DNA of 64,000 nt from Prorocentrum cordatum (Eukaryota; Sar; Dinophyceae; Prorocentrales; Prorocentraceae): NCBI GenBank assembly GCA_963575745.1, contig CAUYUJ010014327.1, positions 944,111 to 1,008,110 on the forward strand, written 5' to 3'. This document shows, in pieces, positions 46,501 to 56,490 of the stretch; the first letter of the stretch is position 1; every line of letters begins with the position of its first letter. The position numbers were made by a program, and so were the translations under genes. The notes under the pieces are model-generated. The model saw only the letters and a list, made by a program, of their open reading frames with translations, ran no database searches and had not been told where the DNA came from.

Positions 46501-47060
46501 TGCCGCATATGGAACCCGTCGACTCCGACGGCGGAGGCAGGCTTGTACGACCTGGATGCCTTCCGAATGCATTCGGGTTCGATCCACTCTAACGGACCCA
46601 AAAACTTGACAAAGCCCTGCTTGGGGGGGAAGGGGGCCTCCTGGGCCCTCCAGAGCCCCGAGAAACGAGCACACTCAGTCTGCAACAAACTTTTGGGGTC
46701 AGCTAAAACCTTACCTTTGGAGGAGACGGTGTGGGTGGGGGTCCAGGCAGTGGGGGGGGGCGGGTCCAATTATGAGCACGTTTCCCTCCCCCCCTCCAAC
46801 CCGTCACACAACCACTCCTTCCAAATAGCGGCTGTCTCGGCCCTCGCCGTGGCCGAGTAGTTGCCGAGAGCCTGGCTCAAGGCCGCAAGGGTGTCGTGAC
46901 CCGCAGCCTGCCACAAGTCACCTATATCCGTGGAACCGTCAAAAATTGGCTTCACGTGATCTTGGACACGCTGGGCCAGGTCCTGAAACGAAATCAAATG
47001 ATCATTTATGTCCCTGGGTGGCGGAAACAGCACTTTGGAGATATCCCTGGCCTGGCACCA
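43590..47060 (-). mobile_element. Non-LTR retrotransposon (LINE) relic 1: RT, RNase H and Cys-rich tail
   Basis: Reading on the minus strand: 47033-46770 encodes a leader ending WKEWLCDGLEGG. 46769 to about 46020 encodes the RT fingers and palm (SAVGVDGFHMRHF; motif A PWDLNKFFETI). After a frameshift near 46020, 46020-44716 holds motif B CFALRGVIAGCSAATS, the catalytic-loop equivalent VYIDAYGYS, and a CGVVPDNLLRRLWQCP knuckle. 44600-44120 is an RNase H-like domain in two frames (GGSSYKHVIKEL; then VKAHTVESAD and LGNGAADRAAKHA). 44129-43590 is a Cys-rich tail (WRCMCCLRF ... VCVRCKAYTC). The second catalytic Asp of the RT YxDD box is Ala, the first RNase H Asp appears to be Gly, and there are at least three frameshifts, so it is dead. 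No apurinic endonuclease domain was found. Confidence 0.85.
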
Positions 47061-47400
47061 GCGGTCCGTGCTAGCTCAAACGATGAACATCCTCAAACTG
47101 CCCTCGAGCCACCTGAGCGCGTAGAGAGGGGGGGGAAACCGAGAGGAGGAGGAGGAGGAGGAGGAGGAGGAGGAGGAGGAAGAAAACATGGAATGGGACA
47201 AAGACGCCAAAAGGAGGAAAGAAAGAAGAGACAAAGAAAGGAGGAGGAAGGAGGTGGGAGGGGGGAAAGGCGAGAGGGCGGGGGGAAGGGAGGTGAAGGA
47301 AGGGGAAGCCAGAAGAGGAGCCCCAGAATGCCCTCCCCGAGAACCCTGGAGAGAAGCGAGACCACATTATAAAAAAACTCTCGTTATTACAAGGACCTTG
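47061..47400. repeat. GGA array 5' of LINE relic 1
   Basis: Positions 47143-47180 are clean (GGA)n. Positions 47205-47320 are GGA/GAAAG-rich. Confidence 0.85.
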
Positions 47401-47469
47401 TCTGCGGCGTCGAACCCCCACAAGCTAGAATTTTGGCCGCCCTATTCGAACACCGCTAACACATGCTAA

Positions 47470-48010
47470 TTCCCATTACCTTGCCGGAAATACCACAGGC
47501 TACGCGCCGCTACCTGTCAGAGTACCACAGGCTAGTCTGTTGGCTACCCGCCCTAATGTTACAAGCGAGTTGCTGCGACCTTCCCAGAAATACCACAGGC
47601 TAATTCCCACTACCTTGCCCAAATACCACAGGCTAATTCCCGCATACTACCTTGCCAGAAATTCCACTGGCTAATTCCTGCTGCCTGTCAAGAATACCAC
47701 ATGCTCATTCCCTCAGGGTACATCTGGCTCCCTGTCCTCGCCGAAATACCACAGGCTACTTCCCGCTACCTTTCAGGAATACCACAAGCTAGATTACTTG
47801 GACTTACCCTACTCGGACACCACTACTACAGGCAAAGTGCCGCTACATTGCCAAAAATACCACAGGCTAACCCCCGCTACCTTTCGGGAATACCACAGGC
47901 CAATTTACTAATTGCCGCCACCCTGGCGTGCCACAGACGGATTGCCGCTACTGTACTAGAATTTCACGCCGCTACCTTACTAGAATACCATGGGGTACGC
48001 GCTACCGCAG
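47470..48010. repeat. ATACCACAGGCTAATTCCCG minisatellite
   Basis: About 13 diverged units of roughly 35-45 bp, each with ATACCACAGGCTA followed by CCCGCTACCTT-type text. Confidence 0.9.
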
Positions 48011-48029
48011 CTTAGCCAGGCCAGGCTGT

Positions 48030-48405
48030 GATTAATTGACAAAGTGCGCTTGCACCACTTGGAGTCAGTTAAGCCTGTTGCGCCACTTGAGGGCAATTGG
48101 GTGAATTGGCCCAAAGCGTTGGCACCACTGAGTCAGTTGGGTCAAGCGTCCCGTGGGCCAGGCCAGGCCGATGGATTCATTGACAAGCTGCGTGTGCACC
48201 ATTCGGGGTCAGTTGGATCAGTGGCAACACTTGGGGCAGTTGGGTGAATTGCCCAAGGCGTCGACACCACTTGGGTCAGTTGGGTCATTCGCCCTGTGGG
48301 CAACTGACCAAACTGACCCAAGTGGCGCAAACGATTATCGCAGTCCCCCGCTCTTCTAACGTAACTGACCCAACTAACCCAGCTGACCCTAAGTGGTGCA
48401 ATCGA
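48030..48405. repeat. CAGTTGGGTCA minisatellite
   Basis: Units containing CACTTGGGTCAGTTGGGTCA, with nearby AACTGACCCAA in reverse orientation at 48300-48390. Related to 42060-42430. Confidence 0.85.
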
Positions 48406-48755
48406 TTAAAAGCTGCTCTAGTTCCGCCCGCAGCCAGACATCGGCAGGCCAGAGTGGGCCCCCAATAGGAGATCGGATCCCACATCGGCATCCGACGTCG
48501 CACCGAGATCGGCATCGGAGGCCATCGACGTCGAACCGCAGCGAGTCGGAGACGTCGAGACGAGCCCCGAGGTGGGGGCACGAGGCCGCGACCCGAAAAG
48601 CGTGGCGGGAGGCCCGTGCCGAGCGTCCCCTGCTGGCGAGCGAGGGGCTCCGCGGGCGCAGCCGCTGGGCCTGCCTGGCGCGGGGGTGGCGAACACACCA
48701 AAAAGGTGCAGCCCGCGCAGCGCGGACGGCGCGGTGGTTCCCGAGGGCCCACGGA
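48406..48755. other. Unclassified G+C-rich stretch
   Basis: About 350 bp; the open frames are compositional. CATCGGCATCCGACGTCG-type words repeat at about 48480-48540. Confidence 0.4.
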
Positions 48756-49264
48756 GCACTCCTCCTCATCCTCCTCCTCCTCCTCCTCCTCCTCCTCCGC
48801 CTCCTCCTCCTCCTCCTCTTCCTCCCCCTCCCCCCTCCTCCCCCCTCCTCCCTCCTGCTTCTCCTCCTGCTCCTCCTCCTGCTCCTCCCCTTCATCTTCC
48901 TTCTCCTCCTCCTCCTCCTCCTCCTCCTCCTCCTCCTCCCCCCTCTCTCCTCCTCCTCCTCCTCCTCATCTTCCTCCTCCCCCCCCCTCCCCCTTCTCCC
49001 CCCTGCTCCCCCCATCCTCCCTCCTGCTCCTCCTCCTGCTCCTCCCCCTCCTCCTCCCCTCCTGCTCCTCCTCCTCCTCCTCCTCCTCCTCCTCCTCCTC
49101 TCCTCCTCCTCCTCCTCCTCCTCCTCCTCCTCCTCCCCCCTGCTCCTCCTCCTCCGCCTCCCTCCTCCTCCTCCTCCTCCTCCTCCTCCTCCTCCTGCTC
49201 CTCCTCCTCCTCGTCGTCCTCCTCCTCCTTCTCCTCATCCTTCTCCTCCTCCTCCTCTCCTCCC
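48756..49264. repeat. CTC trinucleotide array, about 500 bp
   Basis: Nearly continuous (CTC)n with CTG and C-run interruptions. Long frames encode poly-Ser, poly-Pro, poly-Leu, poly-Glu or poly-Arg. Confidence 0.97.
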
Positions 49265-49745
49265 TAACCATCGGAGCTCGCGAGCGGGGACCTCGAGCGG
49301 AGCGCACTGCATCGGAGGCTGCACCGCCGCGTGCCTATAGATGCCAGATCGGAAGGTGCTCACTCACCCTGCTCATCCTGTGTCCTTCCTCCTCTTTCCC
49401 GTTCTCCACCGTCTCCCTTTCGTCCCACGACCCCCTCCTGCAACGCAGAAGAATGATGAAAAGCGAAAAAGGCAAACGACGGACGAACTGTGGGAGGGGG
49501 ACTGAGGCAGACGAGGGGAATATCCGGGAAACCCAAACCAGCACATGTTGCGATTGCTAGCCTTTAGCATGCACACGGGGGAATGAGGAAGAGGGTGATG
49601 GAAGATGACAGAGGGCAACAAGGAGGACGGATCAACATTGATGGATTGACGACAGGTGGGTGGGAGAAAGGGCTGGATGGATGAACGAGTAAGGCGAAAC
49701 CATAAAGGGGAACAGGGAATCAATGCTCGCGCACGCGATCGCCTG
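49265..49745. other. Unclassified spacer
   Basis: No recognised gene. GATGGATGGA-like words occur at 49640-49690. Confidence 0.4.
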
Positions 49746-49749
49746 AGAA

Positions 49750-50085
49750 GTCGTGGCCGTCTGGGTCGACCTCTGCGTTGTCATCGGCGATATCGCATGC
49801 GTGGCCGTCCGCGTTAACATCTGCGCGGTCACCGAAGAACTCGTCCGCGTGGCCGTCCGCGTTGACGTCTGCGTTACCGACGAACTAGTCTGCGTGGCCG
49901 TCCGCGAAGAAGTCTGCGTGGTCAAAGAAGATATGGTGTGCGTGGTAGTCCGCGTTGACGTCCGCGTGGCCGTCGACGAACTCGTCTGCGTGGCCGTCCG
50001 CGTTGACGTCTGCGTGGTCATCGACGAGCTCGTCTGCGTGGCAGTCCGCGTGGTCAACGTTCTGGTGCTGGTGTCGGAAGAGGTG
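49750..50085. repeat. GTGGCCGTCCGCGTTGACGT minisatellite
   Basis: Diverged units of about 57-60 bp, each containing GCGTGGCCGTCCGCGTTGAC and a GTC...GACGAACTCGTCTGC part. Long frames are open on both strands (Val-Cys-Val-Ala-Val-Arg and Thr-Arg-Thr-Ala-Thr text), which follows from period-3 units. Confidence 0.85.
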
Positions 50086-50249
50086 ACCAAAGAGATCGAC
50101 ACTTCCGTGCAAGACGCCGCGTCCTCGGGAGCGGGCATACGCAAGCATGGGAGACAGGTCCTCGCTCAAGTGTAACACTGCTGCGCCCGTCCTTCTCTCT
50201 CCATCTCCTCTTGCATCCTCTCCTCCTCCTCCATACCTGCATCCTACTC

Positions 50250-50650
50250 CGCACCCCTCGTGACTGCCAGCTGTCGACGCTTTCGTGAACTCCTGGGAGA
50301 TTCAGCGGAGAATGTGGACCTCGCCTCCCAGGGGGCTGCCAACTGTGAAACAGTCGCCGTTGTCGTGGGCTCCTGAGGGGTCCAGGGGAACGACGGCTTT
50401 GAAAGGACCCCAAATGGGCCTCGCCGACTTGAAAGCTGCCAAATGCATGACTGTCGCCACTTCCGCATGCTCTGGAGAGGTCCAGCGGATGGATATCGCA
50501 AAGGGAGCCGAACTGGACACCGCCTCCCTAGAGGCTGTCAACTGGGCAACCGTCGCCACTTTCACGAGATCCTGGGATGTCAAGCAGACAACGTCTGACA
50601 GGGAGCCAAAGTGGACCTCGCCTCCCTGGGGTCTACCAATTGAGAAACTG
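50250..50650. repeat. Diverged repeat of about 120 bp
   Basis: Three or four units with the phrases CTGCCAACTG(T/G)GAAAC, GTCGCC(G/A)TT, CTCC(T/G)G(A/G)G(A/G)GGTCCAG(C)GG and AAAGG(G/A)(A)GCC. The frame stays open through most of it on both strands, which fits a multiple-of-three unit rather than a known gene. Confidence 0.75.
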
Positions 50651-51640
50651 TTGCGGGGTTTACCGCAAGCGGCTGGAACACGTGACATACTGATGACGAG
50701 AGATAGCGGATGTGCATCGGAACCACTGCATCGTTCCTAGAATTAACAAAAACTCTATATATAGCGATCGTTTTGTAACTATCCATAAATTGCCATGGCT
50801 CCCATAGGGACGCAGCGACAGTACCACTCGACGGCATCACATACTACTATTTGCCCATGGGCTCGGCTTGACAAAGTCGTTCACCCCACCTCCAGTGCAT
50901 TGCAGTGGTATGCTTCGCGATGCGAACCAACGTCGACTACACGCAAGAATGATCCTGGGTAAGAGTGACCTTTGGTGCGCGGCTTTTTGGGTTCCGCGGG
51001 GGGGGCAAACACAAGCGCGCAAGACGCCACTGCCGCCTCGCGTTCGGCGATCGAGGGACCCGACCCCATTGGGCCCGCACCAAAGGTCACTCCGGCGAAA
51101 GGTCACTCTTACGTCTAGTCGACAACGCACCACAACGAATTCCCGAATTCAGCCCGGGATGCCAACGAGGAACACCCACTGGTGCCCCCGCACAGCATCC
51201 GAGGACGGGGAGGCCAGCGCCCCGCAAATGCCGCGCACAACACTAGCCAGGACCCCCAAGACAACAGCCTGAATTTGAAAGCGCAACTTGCTGTTAGCGG
51301 CGATTTGGCGGAGGCACCCCAAAAGGGGTCGAGGGATCGCGCTGCATCGCCGATACATCGGCGATGTCTCGGCCACTTCGACGATGCAGAGGCGCCGTCG
51401 GCGTGGAGAAGATCAGGCTCCGCATGTCGCCGCATCGCCGGTGCATTGGCGATTCGGGCGCGATCCGCCCATCTACCCATACGAGAATAGCGCGCACGCA
51501 CCGTACTATGGCTGGGCCCCGATTCAGGCCCCACTCCAACGCGGTAACAGTGGTAACCTGACGACCGCGACACGACGACGACTAACGGCAGCGCAGAGAT
51601 GCGCCACCAAACGCTTTGGCCGGCAAGACTATGAATGCGA
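50651..51640. repeat. Stretch with a 17-bp inverted repeat and a near-palindrome
   Basis: GAGTGACCTTTGGTGCG at 50963-50979 is the perfect reverse complement of 51076-51092, and a third partial copy lies at 51097-51112. CATCGCCGATACATCGGCGA opens a 22-bp near-palindrome at 51345-51366. No protein domain was recognised. The region is just 5' of LINE relic 2 and could contain its degraded 5' part. Confidence 0.65.
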
Positions 51641-53806
51641 ACGTCTACCAAGACCACCAAAGATGACGACTGACACCAGACAAACTACCAACCGACCAGC
51701 AATCCCTGGACGAGCACATCCAACAAGTTCTTCTCGACGCCGCCGCCGCCAGCAGCGCTGGAGCGCCACGGCCAGACCGACAACCAGACAGAGGAGCAGA
51801 GCGGCTACGCCTTCTCATCGCACAGCGACACGGGACCCCAAACAACGACCACCGCACACGCAAACAACTGAGCAAACCGATACAGCAAGAGACACGCGCG
51901 CAGAAGCGGCGAACACGACGGGCCTATTCAGGAAGCGCGCTCAAACAGTTCAGAGACCTCAACTCAGAAGTGTCCCGCGCATCAAGACACGCAGAACGAG
52001 TACTCTCATTACACACATGACAGACAACAAAGGCTCAAAGCGGACGGCCATGCAAGAAACCGCAGACGTCTTTGCGGAGCATTACAACAAATTATACGGC
52101 TCCACGGCCAAGCCGACGCAACGAGAGCGACGCGGCGACGACCTACCACAGTTCACTGGGGAAGAGTTTTAAACAAGGCGATATGAGGGCTCTGGCTTGG
52201 TAGAGCACCAGACACCACAGGTCTGCGACCAGAAATGTTGAAAGAAGGCACAACGTAATTGCACGGCGCACTTCTCCATCTCTATAACACGACCATCCAG
52301 TCCGACGCTCCGCCACCGACCAGCTGGAAGAGCACTGTCGTCACAGTCATTCGCAAGAGTAGGAATCGTACGCTTCCGAAAAACTGTCGGCCAATAGCAC
52401 GAAACCATTACTTCTCAAGCTTTTCAGCAGTATACAGCAATTTTCGACCAACACTCAACTCACGACTAACTGCAGACCAGGCCGGCTTGAGGCCAGGACA
52501 CTCGACCACCGACCATCCGTTCGCTTTCTACATCCTCCGATGGCGCGCGCACGAATGGAACCAGAACTTGTGGGTAGCGGCAAAAAAATTCAAACAAACT
52601 CTTGACACAGTCGAGCACAACAGCATGTGGGCAGCACTGAAGGCGAACGGCGTTCAACGAGGGTACATCTCAGAAGTCCAGCAGCTATATGAGGGACAGA
52701 AGGCCACGGCCACGACTGACGTCAGCAGCAAGTTCTTCAGCCTCCTCCGGGGAACAAAGCAGGGCAACCCGCCTACTTCTTTACTTGTCAGCGCTTTGCT
52801 ACAGCATATACTTGCACCACTGATCACCGATTGGCAATATGAGGGCAAGGGACTCCAGGCAGGATCCACCACCACCTCCACACTCACCAACCTCTGCTTC
52901 GCAGACGACGTGCTTCTGTTCACCCAAATACTACCGCGCCTCACCGCGATGCTCGACGACATCGTGCGCGCAGTGCGACCTCACGGACTTAAGCTGCACC
53001 CATCCAAAACCCAAATATTCAGCAACCAGACCAGACGGACCGGCAGGGCCAACTCGGGCACAGTGCGCGTTCAGGACATGGACATCGACATCCATCCCCA
53101 CGATTGCAGTGTCAAATACTTGGGTCAACTCATCAGCTGTCGCAACGCGATAGAGACCGAGATCCACCACCGCACAAGGGCAGCATGGGCAACGTCCGCT
53201 TCGCGTAAGCAAGAACTGACAAGCAAGCACTACCCGCTGGCGCACAGACACCAGCTTTTCACCCGCACAATGACACCTACAGCACTTTACGGAGCAGAGA
53301 CATGGACGCTCACGGAACCTCTCCGACAACACCTGCGGCGAACACAGCGACGCATGCTCCGCATGATCATCAGGACACCAAGGCGACCCACTACCCGCCA
53401 AACGACCCCTAGCAGTACCCTGTGCGACGCGGACGACCGCACGCCCAACCAAGCACCTGACAGTGTTAATCAAGAAACCAGCAGCAGCGACGACGCAGCG
53501 AGCAACGCACCCCAACAAGACACGACAGACCGAAACAACGAGAACAATGACAACAACAATGACGAGAACGCGATGGAACCGTGGGCCGACTACATCCAAC
53601 AAGACACGCGGCGCTCAGGGCAGCTCATGCAGCAACACCACGTTGAAAATTGGGAGACGATTCGCAGACAGAGATCGTGGCGCATGGCATCGAGGGTTGG
53701 CAACCACGAGCCCACCAGATGGGCGTGGCGTGCACTCTACTGGCAATCAGGAGAGAACTCACGCCAACGCGGACGGAGACAACGCGGCGGCCAGCGCCAG
53801 CGCTGA
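51640..53806 (+). mobile_element. Non-LTR retrotransposon (LINE) relic 2
   Basis: The only clear plus-strand coding remnant. 51663-52172 encodes a basic region and VFAEHYNKLYGS, typical of the linker before a LINE RT. A frameshift near 52170-52200 and an in-frame TAA at about 52255 follow. 52259-53806 then encodes the RT: RPIARNHYF, ADQAGLRPGHSTTDH, LLRGTKQGNPP (motif B), LCFADDVLLFT (intact FADD box) and the C-terminal LYGAETWTL and RRTQRRMLRMI. The motif A position reads AKKFKQTLDT where a conserved Asp is expected, and motif B has Asn for Asp. An Asp/Asn-rich insert follows at about residue 400. It looks inactive. Confidence 0.85.
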
Positions 53807-55700
53807 GACGACGACGTCGTCAGTTTTCTTCAATTGCACGGATCCGACGGGGATCCAACGCTCACACCAACCGCTGCGGAAGGCAAGCCGAACGACCCCC
53901 CCTGGGCTCGCTCAGCTCAAGACATCTCCACGTGGTCGCCACTCGGGCATCAATACATCAACACTTCGCAGACATTCACGAGCACGACTTCATCATCCTC
54001 TCCTCCTCCGTCATAGCTCTTACTGTATTGCATAGTTTCATGGCGTCTTGTCTGTCTCGCAGTTGCAATGCCTGTTGATATGTCTGCAGGAGGCCATGGC
54101 CTGACCCATTTGGTCTTAGCAGGCCCGGAAAGCTGTCCGCGGTGGTGGCTCGTTCGTGCGTTCGCTCGTTCCAGCGCGGTAGCGGTGCAAGCCTACCTAT
54201 GAGAAAACCTGTGCACCGCACCGTCCCTGGGTCCAGAAGCGACACTGCCTGGGGAGACGCCAACGCGGCACGGTGCGCAGAGCTCGCGCACGGGTACTCG
54301 GGCCCCATCCGGGAGGTCTCGACGTGGGGGGGGGGGAACCAGGCGTGGGGCGGCAGCAGCCAGGGCGCGTTGGAGCTGCCCGCGCACCAAACTCAAGGAG
54401 GCCCCCGGAGACACAAACGAGCATGCACGAATCCCAGGAGCTCTAATAAGTGCACTGTTCCCTGGAAGCTCGTCTTCCCCACCGCTGCCCACAGTTCCCC
54501 ATCTCCTCCCGAAAAAGCAGCGATCCTTTGTGTGTCCCTATCTTTCCCTCCTGACGAACAGCCTGCGAAGAATCCAGGCGAGCGGGCGCGATGGGGGGCG
54601 CAGGAGGGCGCCGCGCTCAGAGCATGCACCACCTTACGGGGAACAGAGCAAAACAACCGCCACATCGTGAGAAAACACGAGCCGGGGCCCTTAGCCCCAA
54701 CAAAGACGAAGCCAAGGCGAGGATCCATGCTTCCCGTCGCGGCGCGGCAGGGGCGATCCGCTCGCGGTTCGAGCAACCAAGGCGATCCGCTCGCGCGTCG
54801 AGCGAGCCGCGCGAGGATAATTCGAGAATATCTGAGATCCAACGGCTCTGGGAGGTGTCTCTGACACCGCGGCCTTCTCAGGGTTCCGAGCCTTCTGAGA
54901 AGGCCCGCCCCTTCTCACCTACCCCCCGCGCTCGCCGCCGAGGGAAACATGGGCACGATGCCCAACGGCACGTGTGGTCCAAAGCCGACGGCGGCCGCTG
55001 CTTGGCAGGCGAGCTGAAGTCTCGAATGGGCCACGCCCGCGGCGGGCGAGCCCTGTTCAAAGAAGCAGGTGCCGCCGATGGGCTTCGCCCCCAGCGCATT
55101 CGTGCCTATTTTGATCGTGCCGAGAAGAAGTGGTTTTCGGGCCATAGCTCGGCTCTCGGGCAGCCGTTCGGGTCGATCTGGGCACCCCCAGAACGCCCTC
55201 AGCGAGGCGCAGCAACTGCTGAAAAGCATCTCGAGGCTGGACAAAACCGTCGAAAACGGACCGGAACGTCTGAATACCGAAAACCTATGTCGTACCCATG
55301 GCTTCCATTACATACGTACCCATGTCGATCGCACCGATCCTCCGTTTCGGCAGCGGCTTCGGCGACCATCGCCGACAGGTCGTCGAGGCCGCCACAGGGA
55401 AGCCACGCCCAGGGCTGGCAGTCCCAGGAGAACAAGAAGAAGCAACCCGCATCGGCGTCGCAGGCCGCCTGCAGCAGCGGGGGGACATCTGAAGGGGGGT
55501 ACTGAAAAGACGGCTGGGGTTTCTCAAGGGAGAGGGGGCCTAGAAGTGGATGCTAAAACCGGTTATATATGGCCTAAACTAGCAAATAAGTGGGCCACAG
55601 GTGCTCTTAGCGGTAAAGGAAGTTCGAGAATTACACGAACTGGGCGGAGCCCACTTCGCCCGACACCTGGAAAAACGCAAAAGCTGGGTTCGGTGTTGTG
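53807..55700. repeat. Intergenic stretch with sequence related to 39.4 kb
   Basis: Positions 54948-55000 (GGGCACGATGCCCAACGGCA ... CGGCGGCCGCTGC) resemble 39450-39510 (ATGGGTACAATGCCCAACAG ... CAGCGGCCACTGC). Related ACGTACCCATG text occurs near 55315. This suggests a dispersed family. No other feature is recognised, and the open frames look compositional. Confidence 0.5.
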
Positions 55701-55730
55701 TGTATATATATACATACATACATATAAATG

Positions 55731-55762
<32 letters not shown>

Positions 55763-55852
55763 GATGCTCGCCCCCCCCCCCTTCACACATGATCATACAG
55801 CTTCCTCTTCCACGCATCCCAGATATCCTCCTCCTCATCCTCCTCCACTCTT

Positions 55853-55897
<45 letters not shown>

Positions 55898-56060
55898 CCC
55901 TTCTCATCCTCCCCCTCCTCCTCCTGCAGGAACGCGGCAGCCTCTTTATCCCCCTCCCCCTCCTCCTCCCCCCCCTCTCCTCCTCCTCCTGCAGGAGCGT
56001 GGGCACTGAAAACCGCCCCGGGGGGAAACAACAACTGAAAGCAACAAACAACACAATGAA
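55700..56060. repeat. TATACATA, TC and CTC arrays
   Basis: Positions 55702-55762 are TATATACATA-type, 55858-55893 are TC dinucleotides, and 55900-55990 are CTC-rich, containing CTCCTCCTGCAGGA twice. Confidence 0.9.
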
Positions 56061-56490
56061 GAACACGTCTTAAACATGGCTTCAAGACTCCCACCCCCGC
56101 CGCCCTCACGGAGAAAGTGCTGCAACTTGTTGTGTTTGTGTTGTTTCAGTTGTTCCTTTGTGTTCGTTTGTTTGTTCAGCCCTGGGTATGTGGTTTCTTT
56201 GTTTTGTTTTGTTTGGTTGTTCCTTGTGTTTGTTGTTTTTCAATGCCCAAGAGGTTTCGGGGGCCCCAGGAGGCCCCAGGAAGCCCCAGAAGGCCCGACG
56301 CTCCTTTCTCAACGCAGTCGGGCAATAATTGGGGTACGTGCTCGAAGCTAGAATATCCGCGAGCGTGCTGCCAGCTTATCTGGGGCTCAGGAGCGCAGGC
56401 CACCTCGGGGGCGCTCGCCCCCGTCCGAGCCCGAGCCGACAGCGCAGCCGTCGTTGCGCCCGCTTTAATGGCGCGCTCGCAGCCGCGCGC
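56061..56490. other. T/G-rich spacer 3' of the NTPase gene
   Basis: Positions 56120-56240 are TTGTGTTTGTT-rich, resembling the TGTTG part of the 25990-26270 repeat. Positions 56250-56290 contain GGCCCCAGGAAGCCCC words. Probably a repeat remnant. Confidence 0.5.

Noticed and set aside
42060-48405. CRISPR array (regular short repeats in 42.4-42.9 and 47.5-48.0 kb)
   Set aside because: Units are diverged and contiguous, without unique spacers, and the genome context is eukaryotic.
48393-49560. Long Pro/Ser/Leu-rich frames
   Set aside because: They are the three frames of a (CTC)n array.
49632-50178. Thr/Ser-rich or Val-rich secreted repeat protein
   Set aside because: Frames of similar length exist on both strands because the degenerate unit is a multiple of three; no signal peptide or splice context was seen.
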